A DNA stretch of 14,927 nucleotides from Alphaproteobacteria bacterium UBA6038 (GTDB taxonomy: Bacteria; Pseudomonadota; Alphaproteobacteria; Micropepsales; Micropepsaceae): the NCBI GenBank assembly GCA_002429315.1, contig DIZC01000014.1, positions 1-14,927 on the forward strand. The letters run 5' to 3'. The notes under the pieces are model-generated. The model did not search any database, was not told the DNA's origin, and was given only the letters and a program-made list of their open reading frames with translations. The position numbers were made by a program, and so were the translations under genes. Positions 7,470 through 14,927 of the stretch are shown here, one piece after another (position 1 is the first letter of the stretch; each line of letters begins with the position of its first letter).

Positions 7470-8282
7470 CTATTTGCCGAACAGCGCGTTGAAGTTGGGG
7501 CAGTCGGCGCTGGTGGCGAAGATTGAATCGTACTTGCCCTCCGACAGCAGCATCTTCGTGGCGCGCTGCGCCTGACCGTAGGCCGCACGCCCGATCAACG
7601 CGCCGGCGCTGACGCGGCGCACGCCAGCCGCCTTCAGCTCGGCAAGCGGCGACACTTTTTTCATGATCAGGATATTCAGCGGCAGGTCGATGGCGTTCAC
7701 CACGTCCCGGATCTGCGCAACGTCGCTCATGCCCGGCATGAACAGCCCGTCGGCGCCGGCTTCCGCGTAGAGCTTGCCGCGTCGAATGGACTCCTCCAGC
7801 TTGCGTTCGTCCGGCGCCAGGTTCTGCAGATACACGTCGCAGCGCGCGTTGATGAAGACGTCTGCGCCTTTCCCCTTCGCCGCGCGCTTGATCGCGCCGA
7901 TCTTCGCGCACAGCAGCTCCGGCGCAGAGGTTCCGTCCTCGAGGTTAATGCCCACCGCGCCGGCCTCGATCAGCGCCAGCACATGCCGCGCGACCTCCTC
8001 CGGGTCCGCCGAATACCCGCCCTCGCTATCCACGCTCACCGGCACGCTTACCACGCGGACGATCTCGCGGGTGGAAGCCAAAGCCGTCGCGGTCGGCATC
8101 TGCTCGCGGTCGGCATAGCCATGGCACCACGCCACCGCCGCGCTGGAGGTGGCGATGGCGGCGGCGCCGGCCTCCTGCGCCAGGCGGGCGCTGGCCGCGT
8201 CCCAGGCGTTGGGCAGCACCAGAAGGCGACCCGGCGCGTGCAGCGCGCGGAATTGTGACAGGCGTTCGGCTTGTGTGCTCAT
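7470..8282 (-). CDS. Isocitrate lyase / phosphoenolpyruvate mutase superfamily enzyme
   Basis: A 270-residue TIM-barrel enzyme of the PEP mutase/ICL superfamily (COG2513-like), which makes or breaks C–C or C–P bonds beside 2-oxo acids. Visible are NAWDAASA (25–32), the Mg-binding strand VDSEGGYS (84–91, D85 and E87), GINLED (111–116), and INARCDVY (144–151). The KKCGH loop of true isocitrate lyase is absent, and the length is that of the short PEP-mutase-like enzymes, so aceA is unlikely; oxaloacetate decarboxylase-like or 2,3-dimethylmalate lyase-like activities remain open. ATG 8282 has a good AAGGA ribosome site about 8 nt upstream. It is divergent from pmtA across 117 bp and returns to the GC-rich base composition of the core genome. 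Confidence 0.88.
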   Translation of the reverse strand: MSTQAERLSQFRALHAPGRLLVLPNAWDAASARLAQEAGAAAIATSSAAVAWCHGYADREQMPTATALASTREIVRVVSVPVSVDSEGGYSADPEEVARHVLALIEAGAVGINLEDGTSAPELLCAKIGAIKRAAKGKGADVFINARCDVYLQNLAPDERKLEESIRRGKLYAEAGADGLFMPGMSDVAQIRDVVNAIDLPLNILIMKKVSPLAELKAAGVRRVSAGALIGRAAYGQAQRATKMLLSEGKYDSIFATSADCPNFNALFGK

Positions 8283-8399
8283 CTCTGCTTCCTTGCCGCG
8301 GTGTCGTGCGTTAGGGCAGGATCGAGCGTCTGCCGGCCGGTTTCAACCGCTTTAATGCGGAGGGCTGGGATGCAACGGGGGATTTGACAGGGAGAGATC

Positions 8400-8969
8400 A
8401 TGGCCGCCAACAGCGCTGCCGAGCACTTCAATTTCATTCGCGGCCTGATCGCGCGGCCGAAGAATGTGGGCGCGCTGGTGCCGTCCAGCCCGGCGCTCGC
8501 CAGGGCGATCGCGGCGCAGGTGGATCCGCGCCGTCCCGGCCCCGTGCTGGAATTGGGCCCGGGCACCGGCGTGGTGACGGAAGCGCTGGTCGCGCGCGGC
8601 ATCGACGAAGCACGCCTGATCGCCATCGAATACGATCCGGAGTTCGCCAAACTGGTGGCCGAGCGCTTTCCCCGCGCGCGCATCCTGCGCGGCGACGCGT
8701 TCGCATTCGCGCGCATGCTGGACGGCACCATCGACCAGCCCTATGCCGCCATCGTCTCCGGCCTGCCGCTGTTGAACTTCCCGGTCGAGAAGCGGCGGGA
8801 GTTGATCGAATCCGCACTCGATCGCCTGCAGCCCGGCGCGCCGTACATCCAGTTCTCCTACGGCACCAACCCATCGATCCCGCCGACGGAGCGCTACACC
8901 GTCAAGCGTGCGGCGCTGGTGTGGAAGAACCTGCCGCCGGCGCGCGTGTGGGTCTATCGCACTGTGTGA
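8400..8969 (+). CDS. pmtA: Phospholipid N-methyltransferase PmtA-like
   Basis: A 189-residue class I SAM-dependent methyltransferase. Members of this family in alphaproteobacteria methylate phosphatidylethanolamine stepwise toward phosphatidylcholine at the membrane surface. The opening FNFIRGLIARPKNVGALVPS (10–29) is the PmtA-type N-terminus, related to rRNA adenine dimethylases. The SAM site is LELGPGTG (50–57) with IEYDP (76–80) and GDAF (98–101), and the later motif is VSGLPLLNFP (119–128). GGGAGAG 3–9 nt before ATG 8400 supports the start. The next gene starts 4 nt after its stop, so the two may be translationally coupled. A related non-phospholipid small-molecule methyltransferase cannot be excluded from sequence alone. 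Confidence 0.78.
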   Translation: MAANSAAEHFNFIRGLIARPKNVGALVPSSPALARAIAAQVDPRRPGPVLELGPGTGVVTEALVARGIDEARLIAIEYDPEFAKLVAERFPRARILRGDAFAFARMLDGTIDQPYAAIVSGLPLLNFPVEKRRELIESALDRLQPGAPYIQFSYGTNPSIPPTERYTVKRAALVWKNLPPARVWVYRTV

Positions 8970-8973
8970 TCGC

Positions 8974-9540
8974 TTGAGGCCTGCCCGCAAACGCCTTGCC
9001 GCCGGCGCGGCTGCACTCTTCATCCTGAGCGGCGCGTCCGCCGCGATCGGCGAAACGCGCATCAGTTCCGGCCACAACGTGATGGTCATTCCACGGGGCT
9101 CGCCGGTGCGCTTCGCGTTTTTCGGGCGAGACGAAGTGGCGAAGTTCAAGGGGCACTTCGAACTGACCGGCACATATCGCTACGGCTATGCGCACGATCC
9201 TGCGGCCAGGCGTGCGCGGCGCGAAACCTTGGCGCTCTCGTTCGTTCCGGATCTTCCGCTCGCCGAGGAGCTGCCGTACTGGCAAGGGTTTTCCCCGCCT
9301 GCTACGCTGAGTTTCTCGAACGTGCGGGCCTTCGTAAGCCGCGTGGTCCCACCGGATGCTCTCGCCAAGCTCAAGCAGAAGAAAGCGCTTTCGATCGGCG
9401 GGAGAGCCGCAATTCAGGTGGACGACTATAAAGCCGGAATCGAATGCGGCGACGCGCACTACAGCGTCCGCTTTGTTTCTCTTGCGCGGCAACGGCCGGT
9501 TCGCCTCACCCGAAATGTTGTGCCCGCGTACGGCTGCTGA
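8974..9540 (+). CDS. Exported protein of unknown function
   Basis: A 188-residue protein I do not recognise. It begins with a textbook Sec signal: basic RPARKR, hydrophobic AAGAAALFILSGASAA, then a likely cleavage before IGETRIS. The mature part is basic and soluble, with Tyr/Arg-rich and Pro-rich stretches, one Cys near GIECGDAHYSV, and a terminal Cys. I choose the TTG at 8974 because translation from there starts exactly at the signal peptide and just 4 nt after the pmtA stop. An ATG at 8908 is in frame but would overlap pmtA and add 22 residues unlike a leader (RRWCGRTCRRR…). No strong ribosome site precedes the TTG, consistent with coupling to pmtA. Function may be periplasmic. Confidence 0.6.
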   Translation: MRPARKRLAAGAAALFILSGASAAIGETRISSGHNVMVIPRGSPVRFAFFGRDEVAKFKGHFELTGTYRYGYAHDPAARRARRETLALSFVPDLPLAEELPYWQGFSPPATLSFSNVRAFVSRVVPPDALAKLKQKKALSIGGRAAIQVDDYKAGIECGDAHYSVRFVSLARQRPVRLTRNVVPAYGC

Positions 9541-9590
9541 ACGATCCCGCGTTGCCACCCGGAATTTCGCGCGCACCGGCCGCTTCGGCT

Positions 9591-10775
9591 ATGTTCAGGC
9601 GGGGTAGATTCCACGGGGGCAATTGTCTGGTCGCGGAACCCGCCACAACAGCTTACGTGCGCGCGGCGCCATCGCAGCCCGGCGCGCGGCTTGTCTCCCT
9701 CGATGCGCTGCGCGGAATCACCGTCGTTGGAATGATCGTCGTCAATTCCGCCGCCTACCTGAAATATGTCGACCGCTTCGATGCCTATCCGATCTTGCTC
9801 CATTCCGACTGGGCCGGCGTCACGCTTGCCGACCTGGTGTTCCCCGCCTTCCTCGTGATGGTGGGTGCTTCCATCCCGTTCTCGCTGGGCGCGGCGAAAG
9901 CCGGCAGCCTCGATCGCCAAACGGCGGCAAAGATTTTCTGGCGCAGTGTCCGCCTCATCATCGCGGGACTCCTGATCAGCAACCTCTATTGGCTGGCCGA
10001 TTTCGCCCACAACAGCTTCCGGCCCTTCGGCGTGCTGCAGCGCATCGGCCTCTGCTACTTCGCGGCCGCGCTGCTCTATCTCATCGCCGCCTGGCGCTTG
10101 CGGCTCGGCCTGGCGGCGCTCGTGCTGCTCCTCTATTGGCCGCTGACCCTGATCGCGTTTCCCGACGGTCACACGAACCTCTATGCGGCGGGCGCAAATT
10201 TCGTGTCGTGGTTCGATCGCGCGGCGCTGGGCGTCCATGCCTACGTCAAAGGGCCGCTGGGCTACGATCCCGAGGGCATTCTCAGCACCCTGCCGGCCAT
10301 CGCGCAGACGCTGCTCGGGACGCTTGTGGGGGAGTGGCTGTTGCGCCATCGGGAGCGCACTGCTGCGCCGGGCACGATGGCGCTCGCCGGTGTTGCGCTC
10401 CTGTTGCTCGGCGCCCTCTGGGCTGTATTTTTCCCGCCCGTCAAAAGCATCTGGACCAGCAGCTACGTCCTGATCACGACCGGCGCCACGCTGCTCCCCT
10501 GGGCTTTGTGCCACTGGGCGCTGGATGTGAAGCAGCGAAGAATCTGGGGCACCGAGTTCTTCGTCGCCTTCGGTCTCAACGCCATCTTCGCTTACATCCT
10601 GCATGAGCTGGCGTCGCTGATGCTGGCGGGCGACGCCATGCGCTGGTTCGATGTCGTGGCGAGCCGCGTCCTTGCGCCCAAAGCCGCGGCGCTCGTTCCG
10701 GTGATCGTGTTCGTCATGATCGTCTGGCTGCCGGTGCGCTACCTCTACCGGCGCAACTGGATCGTCCGAATCTGA
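9591..10775 (+). CDS. HGSNAT-like / COG4299 multi-span membrane acyltransferase
   Basis: About 394 residues with roughly ten hydrophobic segments. The N-terminal signature RLVSLDALRGITVVGMIVVN (about 33–52) and the following LLHSDWAGVTLADLVFPAFL (about 69–88) match heparan-α-glucosaminide N-acetyltransferase-like proteins, in which a conserved His in the 'H..W.G.t..D.vFP' segment (H71 here) relays an acetyl group across the membrane. Bacterial members have mostly unknown substrates, probably envelope sugars. The start is uncertain: ATG 9591 gives a 35-residue polar lead, GTG 9657 would start nearer the first helix, and neither has a clear ribosome site. The gene ends 5 bp before the convergent pckA stop, leaving no room for a terminator between them. 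Confidence 0.8.
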   Translation: MFRRGRFHGGNCLVAEPATTAYVRAAPSQPGARLVSLDALRGITVVGMIVVNSAAYLKYVDRFDAYPILLHSDWAGVTLADLVFPAFLVMVGASIPFSLGAAKAGSLDRQTAAKIFWRSVRLIIAGLLISNLYWLADFAHNSFRPFGVLQRIGLCYFAAALLYLIAAWRLRLGLAALVLLLYWPLTLIAFPDGHTNLYAAGANFVSWFDRAALGVHAYVKGPLGYDPEGILSTLPAIAQTLLGTLVGEWLLRHRERTAAPGTMALAGVALLLLGALWAVFFPPVKSIWTSSYVLITTGATLLPWALCHWALDVKQRRIWGTEFFVAFGLNAIFAYILHELASLMLAGDAMRWFDVVASRVLAPKAAALVPVIVFVMIVWLPVRYLYRRNWIVRI

Positions 10776-10780
10776 TTCGG

Positions 10781-12394
10781 CTATTCCGCGGCTTCGGCCA
10801 GCTGCGGCGCAGCTTCGAGAACGTCGCGGCCGACATGGGCCTCGAATTTGCGGAAATTGTCGCGGAACATCGAGACGAGCTTCCGCGCCTGCGCGTCGTA
10901 AGCCGCCTTGTCTGCCCAGGTGTCGCGCGGATTGAGGATTTTCGAATCCACCCCCGGCACCGCCACCGGCACACGGAAGCGGAAGTGCGGATCGATCCGC
11001 ATCTCGGCATTGGCGAGCGACCCGTCGAGCGCCGCAGCCAATAGCGCGCGCGTCGCCTTGATCGGCATGCGGGAGCCCACGCCGAACTGCCCGCCCGTCC
11101 AGCCGGTGTTCACCAGCCAGCAATCGGCCCGGTGCTGGGCGATGAGATCGCGCAGCAGATTGCCGTATTCCGTTGGGTGCCGCGGCATGAAAGGCGCGCC
11201 GAAGCAGGTCGAAAACGTCGGCTGCGGCTCCTTGCCCAAACCTTTTTCCGTGCCCGCCACCTTGGCGGTAAAGCCGGAGAGGAAGTGGTACATCGCCTGG
11301 CTCGGCGTGAGCTTGGCGATGGGCGGCAGCACGCCGAAGGCATCCGCCGTCAGCATGATGATGTTCTTCGGGTGCCCGGCGCGGCCGGTGTCGCTGGCGT
11401 TGGGGATGTAATCGATGGGGTACGCCGCCCGCGTGTTCTCGGCGTATTTCGCATCGTTGAGATCGAGCTCGCGGGTGACAGGATCCATCACCACGTTTTC
11501 CAAGACCGTGCCGAAGCGTTCGGTGGTGGAAAAGATTTCCGGCTCGGCCTCGCGCGACAACCGGATCACCTTGGCGTAGCAGCCGCCTTCGAAATTGAAG
11601 ACGCCGTGCTCGCTCCAGCCGTGCTCGTCGTCGCCGATCAGCGTGCGCGAGGCATCGGCCGACAGCGTCGTCTTGCCGGTGCCGGATAGCCCGAAGAAAA
11701 TCGCCGCCTTGCCGTCCGCGCCCACATTGGCCGAGCAATGCATCGGCATGACGCGCTTGGGTGGCAGCAGGTAGTTGAGAATGGTGAAGACCGACTTCTT
11801 CATCTCGCCCGCGTAGGAGGTGCCGCCAATCAGCACCAGCTTCTTCGCGAAGTTCACCGCGATGATGGTCTTGCCGAGGGAGCCATGCTTTGCCGGATCG
11901 GCCTCGAAATTCGGCAGGTCGATGATCGTGAAGTCGGGCGTTAAGTCTTTCAGTTGATCGGCCGTCGGGCGGATGAGCAGCTGGTGCACGAACAGCGAGT
12001 GCCAGGCATACTCTGTGATCACCCGCACCGGGAGGCGGTAGGTGAGGTCGGCCCCGCCGAACAGATCTTTCGCGAATAGCTCGCGGCCTTCCGCGAACGC
12101 CAGCATGTCGGCCAGCAGCACGTCGAAATGCGCCGGTGTCATTGGCTTGTTGTTGTCCCACCAGACATTCTTCTCGGTGGAAGCGTCGCGCACCACGAAT
12201 TTGTCGCTGGCAGAGCGGCCGGTGTGCTGGCCGGTGAGCACCACGAGCGGGCCGTTCTTGGCCACATGGCCCTCGCCGCGGCGAACCGCCTCCTCATAGA
12301 GTGCGGGCGCGGAAAGGTTCCAGTTCACCGTCTTGAGATTGCGAAAGCCGTGACGCTCGAGGCCAAAGGCGCCGGATTGCCGCCCGTCAGACAT
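10781..12394 (-). CDS. pckA: Phosphoenolpyruvate carboxykinase (ATP)
   Basis: Complete 537-residue ATP-dependent PEP carboxykinase, converting oxaloacetate and ATP to PEP, CO2 and ADP; it is the entry step of gluconeogenesis from TCA intermediates. Visible are the GTSYAGEMKK segment (191–200), the kinase P-loop GLSGTGKTTLS (235–245), the metal-binding IGDDEHGW (253–260), and NFEGGCYAK (267–275). ATG 12394 is chosen because a GGGG lies about 8 nt upstream and the protein begins like its relatives (MSDGRQSGAFGLERHGF); an in-frame ATG 57 bp earlier adds 19 residues unlike the family. Length fits. A perfect DnaA-box sequence lies about 50 bp upstream. The gene is divergent from moeB and convergent with the HGSNAT-like gene. 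Confidence 0.97.
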   Translation of the reverse strand: MSDGRQSGAFGLERHGFRNLKTVNWNLSAPALYEEAVRRGEGHVAKNGPLVVLTGQHTGRSASDKFVVRDASTEKNVWWDNNKPMTPAHFDVLLADMLAFAEGRELFAKDLFGGADLTYRLPVRVITEYAWHSLFVHQLLIRPTADQLKDLTPDFTIIDLPNFEADPAKHGSLGKTIIAVNFAKKLVLIGGTSYAGEMKKSVFTILNYLLPPKRVMPMHCSANVGADGKAAIFFGLSGTGKTTLSADASRTLIGDDEHGWSEHGVFNFEGGCYAKVIRLSREAEPEIFSTTERFGTVLENVVMDPVTRELDLNDAKYAENTRAAYPIDYIPNASDTGRAGHPKNIIMLTADAFGVLPPIAKLTPSQAMYHFLSGFTAKVAGTEKGLGKEPQPTFSTCFGAPFMPRHPTEYGNLLRDLIAQHRADCWLVNTGWTGGQFGVGSRMPIKATRALLAAALDGSLANAEMRIDPHFRFRVPVAVPGVDSKILNPRDTWADKAAYDAQARKLVSMFRDNFRKFEAHVGRDVLEAAPQLAEAAE

Positions 12395-12443
12395 GAAGAC
12401 ACCCCAATAAAAATCTGGGGGCCGCGGCCGGTGGCCGGGCCCG

Positions 12444-12452
12444 TTATCCACA
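12444..12452 (+). promoter_or_regulatory. Perfect DnaA-box sequence in the pckA–moeB gap
   Basis: TTATCCACA at 12444–12452 is identical to the consensus 9-mer bound by the replication initiator DnaA. It lies in the 219-bp divergent intergenic region, 50 bp upstream of the pckA start. It is a single box with no AT-rich unwinding region or box cluster nearby, so it is not an origin. It could be a DnaA regulatory site or a chance match. Confidence 0.3.
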
Positions 12453-12613
12453 GGGCAACCTACCGGAGAGGACCGGCCTTTTTCAATCTCTGTGACGGGA
12501 GCGAGACAAGCGCAGGGACATTGCTTGGGCAGAAGCCTTGAATTTCAGTCATTTTCCTGGCGCCCGGCTCAGGCGCAGGTTTCTTGCGCGGCTCTGCTTC
12601 GATATGACGACCC

Positions 12614-13414
12614 ATGGCCCTGTCTGATGAGGAACTTGAGCGATACGCCCGCCACATCGTGCTGCGCGAGGTGGGCGGCGCGGGCCAGGCGCGGCTGCGG
12701 GCCGCGCGGGTGCTGGTGATCGGCGCTGGGGGGTTGGGCAGCCCGGTGATCCTTTATCTTGCGGCAGCCGGCGTCGGCACCGTTGGCGTGGTGGATTTCG
12801 ACACTGTCTCCTTATCCAACCTGCAGCGGCAGATCGCGCACCGCACGGTGGATATCGGCCGCCTGAAAACGGCTTCGGCGCGCGATGCAGCGCAGGCGAT
12901 CAATCCCGGTGTTGCGATCGAAACGCATCCGGTGCGGCTCACCGCCGACAACGCGCTGGAGCTGATCGGACGCTTCGACATCGTGGCGGACGGTTCTGAC
13001 AATTTCGCCACCCGCTTTCTCGTCAACGATGCGTGCTACTTCGCAAAGAAGACGCTCGTGTCCGCCGCGGTGACGGAATTCGACGGCCAACTTGCGACCT
13101 ACAAGCCGCACGCCGGCGATTACCCATGCTACCGCTGCCTGTTTCCCGAGCCGCCGCCGCCCGGCAGCGCACCTTCCTGCTCCGAAACCGGCATCCTCGG
13201 CGCCGCCGCCGGGGTAATGGGCACCTTGCAGGCGTTGGAAGTCATGAAGGAGATCGTCGGCATCGGCGAAAGCCTGGCCGGCCAGTTGCTGATCTATGAC
13301 GCGCTCTCCACCCGCTTCCGCACCGTGCGCGTCCGCCGCGATCCCGACTGCCGGCTCTGCGGTGAGCAGGCCGGCATAATAGACCTATCCTCACACCGTC
13401 ATGGCCGCCCTTGA
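12614..13414 (+). CDS. moeB: MoeB/ThiF-type E1-like adenylyltransferase
   Basis: A 266-residue E1-like enzyme that adenylates the C-terminal Gly-Gly of a sulfur-carrier protein (MoaD in molybdopterin synthesis, or ThiS in thiamine synthesis). Visible are the nucleotide-binding GAGGLGSP (37–44), DFDTVSLSNLQRQ (61–73), DGSDNFATRFLVND (126–139), the conserved Cys region PSCSETGILG (187–196), and zinc-binding pairs CYRC (172/175) and CRLC (246/249). No rhodanese domain is fused. The last residues (HRHGRP and stop) are encoded inside a palindromic repeat, so the tail is not a conserved part of the enzyme. The ATG at 12614 has only a weak ribosome site. MoeB versus ThiF cannot be settled without a carrier-protein neighbour. 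Confidence 0.88.
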   Translation: MALSDEELERYARHIVLREVGGAGQARLRAARVLVIGAGGLGSPVILYLAAAGVGTVGVVDFDTVSLSNLQRQIAHRTVDIGRLKTASARDAAQAINPGVAIETHPVRLTADNALELIGRFDIVADGSDNFATRFLVNDACYFAKKTLVSAAVTEFDGQLATYKPHAGDYPCYRCLFPEPPPPGSAPSCSETGILGAAAGVMGTLQALEVMKEIVGIGESLAGQLLIYDALSTRFRTVRVRRDPDCRLCGEQAGIIDLSSHRHGRP

Positions 13415-13512
13415 GGCGGCCATCCATCGCGCCAGCCTCCGTGAGCGCAAAGGACTCTTATCGGCGCGCGGATGCGCGTCGGATGGATGGCCGGGTAAAG
13501 CCCGGCCATGAC
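13398..13512. repeat. Paired-hairpin palindromic intergenic repeat
   Basis: Two 31-bp arms (13398–13428 and 13482–13512) are inverted copies matching at 26 of 31 positions. Each arm is itself a hairpin: GGCCGCC…GGCGGCC on the left and GGCCGGG…CCCGGCC on the right. The differing stem bases are compensated, so both hairpins stay paired. The 53-bp spacer contains a further GCGCG…CGCG dyad. The GTCATGGCCG…CGGCCATCC pattern resembles REP/BIME-like repeats of alphaproteobacteria. The left arm contains the moeB stop codon. Confidence 0.75.
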
Positions 13513-13561
13513 AGGACCTTGGTGAACCGGCTCGTCCAAGTTTCTGCGCGGTTACCTTAAG

Positions 13562-13795
13562 TCATTTCTCGCGGCCATAGACGATCCGAACGACCGCTCC
13601 GCCCCCGAACAGCAGAATGACGCCGAAACCCAAGTACACGGCGCCAAAGACCAGACCGGTGGTCAAAGGCACTCGCGAGGTAACCTCCAGACCTACAGCC
13701 TTGAGGACCTCGTATATCAGGGCGTACGCGCCATAGGCGGCCAGGATCACGCCGAACCAGCGCACCAACGCCCCGAAGAAATCTCGTTCAGTCAT
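13562..13795 (-). CDS. Small two-helix membrane protein, unknown function
   Basis: A 77-residue protein with two predicted membrane helices (about FFGALVRWFGVILAAYGAYA at 6–25 and GLVFGAVYLGFGVILLFGGG at 47–66), a short N-terminal MTERD, and a basic end VVRIVYGREK. ATG 13795 is preferred because GGGAG and GGGG lie within 12 nt upstream; the in-frame extension reads as low-complexity basic sequence overlapping polA. It lies 70 bp downstream of polA on the same strand and may be co-transcribed. I recognise no family. Confidence 0.6.
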   Translation of the reverse strand: MTERDFFGALVRWFGVILAAYGAYALIYEVLKAVGLEVTSRVPLTTGLVFGAVYLGFGVILLFGGGAVVRIVYGREK

Positions 13796-13865
13796 AACCC
13801 CACTCCCGAGTCTCGACAATTCCACAAGATGCCCCATTGCGTAAGCAGGTTTTTTTGAGCCACGC

Positions 13866-14927
13866 TCAATGCGCTTCGTCCCAGTTCTGGGCGGCGCGGG
13901 CATCGACGTCCAGCGGCACCGACAGATCTACCGCCGGCAGCGCGGCTTTCTCCATCACCGCGCGGGCGGTGGCGCAGACGGCATCGGTCTCGTCGTCTGG
14001 CGCTTCGAAGATCAGTTCGTCGTGCACCTGAAGCAGCATCTTGGCAGTGAGCTTCGCTGCGACCAGCGCATCGGGCATGCGGATCATGGCGCGGCGGATG
14101 ATGTCGGCGGCCGCGCCCTGAATCGGCGCATTGATGGCGGCGCGCTCCGCCCCGCCGCGATGGCCGGGAATCTTCGAATTGATCTCGCGGATGTGCACGC
14201 GCCGCCCGAACAGCGTTTCCACAAACCCGTGCTTGCGCGCAAACGCCTTGGTTTCTTCCATGTAGTCGCGGATGCCGGGGAATTTCTGGAAGTATTTCTT
14301 GATGTAGTCGCCCGCTTCCTCGCGGCCGATGCCCAACTGGTTGGCGAGCCCGAAAGCGGAAATGCCGTAGACGATGCCGAAATTGATCGCCTTGGCGCGA
14401 CGGCGGATTTCGCTCGGCATGCCGGCCACCGGCACACCGAACATTTCGGACGCGGTGAGCGCGTGAATATCGATGCCATCGGCGAACGCCTGCTTCAGCT
14501 CCGGCACGTTGGCGATATGGGCCAACAGCCGCAGCTCGATCTGCGAATAGTCGGCGCTGACGAGTTTACGCCCCGGCGCTGCGATAAAAGCGCGGCGGAT
14601 GCGGCGGCCTTCTTCGGTGCGGATGGGAATGTTCTGCAAGTTCGGATCGACCGAGGCCAGCCGCCCCGTGCTTGCCGCCGCCAGCGCGAACGAGGTGTGC
14701 ACGCGGCCGGTGGTTGGGTTCACATAAGTGGGCAGCGCGTCGGTGTAGGTGCCGCGCAGTTTGGCGAGCCCGCGCCAGTCCAGCGCCTTGCGCGCAATGT
14801 CATGGCCTTGCGCGGCCAGTTCTTCCAGCACGTCGGAATCGGTGGACCACGCGCCGGTCTTGGTCTTGCGGCCGCCCGGCAGCTTCAAGGTGCCGAAGAA
14901 ATAATCGCCCAGCTGCTTGGGCGAGCC
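13866..14927 (-). CDS. polA: DNA polymerase I, 3' part
   Basis: The C-terminal 353 residues of DNA polymerase I, running off the right edge of the window; the frame stays open there, reading GSPKQLGDYFFGT, which is the usual text of the polymerase domain. It fills gaps during excision repair and removes Okazaki RNA primers. Family-A motifs are all visible: motif A SADYSQIELR, motif B RRRAKAINFGIVYGISAFG, and motif C LLQVHDELIFEAP. The upstream TGRLASVDPNLQNIPIR segment also matches. The 5' portion with the exonuclease domains is outside the window. The stop codon lies within a small TTGAGC/GCTCAA hairpin. Confidence 0.97.
   Translation of the reverse strand, partial: GSPKQLGDYFFGTLKLPGGRKTKTGAWSTDSDVLEELAAQGHDIARKALDWRGLAKLRGTYTDALPTYVNPTTGRVHTSFALAAASTGRLASVDPNLQNIPIRTEEGRRIRRAFIAAPGRKLVSADYSQIELRLLAHIANVPELKQAFADGIDIHALTASEMFGVPVAGMPSEIRRRAKAINFGIVYGISAFGLANQLGIGREEAGDYIKKYFQKFPGIRDYMEETKAFARKHGFVETLFGRRVHIREINSKIPGHRGGAERAAINAPIQGAAADIIRRAMIRMPDALVAAKLTAKMLLQVHDELIFEAPDDETDAVCATARAVMEKAALPAVDLSVPLDVDARAAQNWDEAH

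Noticed and set aside
8384..8395. TTGACA just before the pmtA ribosome site, as a −35 element
   Set aside because: It lies too close to the ATG to drive pmtA transcription and has no suitable −10 downstream before the coding sequence.
9623..10606. A 327-codon plus-strand frame within the HGSNAT-like gene
   Set aside because: The overlapping frame encodes clear membrane helices and family motifs, whereas this one is Arg/Pro/Ala-rich shadow text.
9459..12161. A 900-codon open frame on the minus strand spanning the HGSNAT-like gene and pckA
   Set aside because: It is a shadow frame: its translation is low-complexity Arg/Ala/Gly-rich text that crosses two confidently identified genes, and GC-rich DNA commonly leaves such frames open.
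12614..13414. The MoeB/ThiF-type protein as the E1-like partner of the YcaO enzyme
   Set aside because: It is more than 5 kb away in GC-rich core sequence, has complete housekeeping MoeB features, and lacks a fused peptide-recognition domain.
13855..13869. TTGAGC/GCTCAA hairpin beside a 7-base T-run at the end of polA, as a terminator
   Set aside because: Read in the polA direction the run is A rather than T, and no plus-strand gene ends there, so the orientation is wrong for an intrinsic terminator.

Overview
This is a GC-rich bacterial chromosomal segment that looks alphaproteobacterial. The support is the dnaK–dnaJ pair, a PmtA-type phospholipid methyltransferase, ATP-type PEP carboxykinase, and a 'GTCATGGCCGG…CCGGCCATCC' type palindromic intergenic repeat of the kind common in Bradyrhizobium/Rhodopseudomonas-like genomes. 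I place it in Alphaproteobacteria with good confidence and near the Hyphomicrobiales with low confidence. No taxonomic marker such as rRNA is present.

Layout. (1) 1–2483: the 3' part of dnaK and a complete dnaJ, on the + strand, separated by a GNRA-capped hairpin. (2) about 2522–7432: an AT-richer accessory island. A sampled line (4201–4260) is 25/60 G+C and another (6601–6660) 31/60, against 38/60 in dnaJ (1921–1980) and 50/60 in moeB (12661–12720). It carries a VUT/YhhQ-type membrane transporter (−), an FRG-domain protein (+), a cytosolic protein resembling a type-2 periplasmic binding protein (−), a 63-residue Ser/Thr-rich Cys-free peptide (+) and a standalone YcaO enzyme (+). It is bracketed by two related 27-bp dyads in opposite orientation. 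(3) 7470–10775: an isocitrate lyase/PEP mutase superfamily enzyme (−) divergent from pmtA (+), then an exported protein of unknown function and an HGSNAT-like multi-span acyltransferase (+). (4) 10781–14927: pckA (−), divergent moeB (+), a paired-hairpin repeat that supplies the end of moeB, a two-helix membrane peptide (−) and the 3' part of polA (−).

Functionally, the flanks are housekeeping: Hsp70/Hsp40 folding, phosphatidylcholine synthesis, gluconeogenesis, sulfur-carrier activation and DNA repair. The island is the candidate for something undescribed. YcaO enzymes activate backbone amides with ATP, usually in RiPP (modified peptide) pathways. Here one lies directly downstream of a small peptide ORF, with no recognisable E1-like, TfuA, dehydrogenase or protease partner in the island. 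A cytosolic solute-binding-like protein is divergently transcribed and an FRG/VUT pair sits behind it. I infer, but cannot show, that these genes form one module. No transposase, integrase, tRNA, rRNA or CRISPR array is visible, and no stretch of more than 300 bases lacks a gene.
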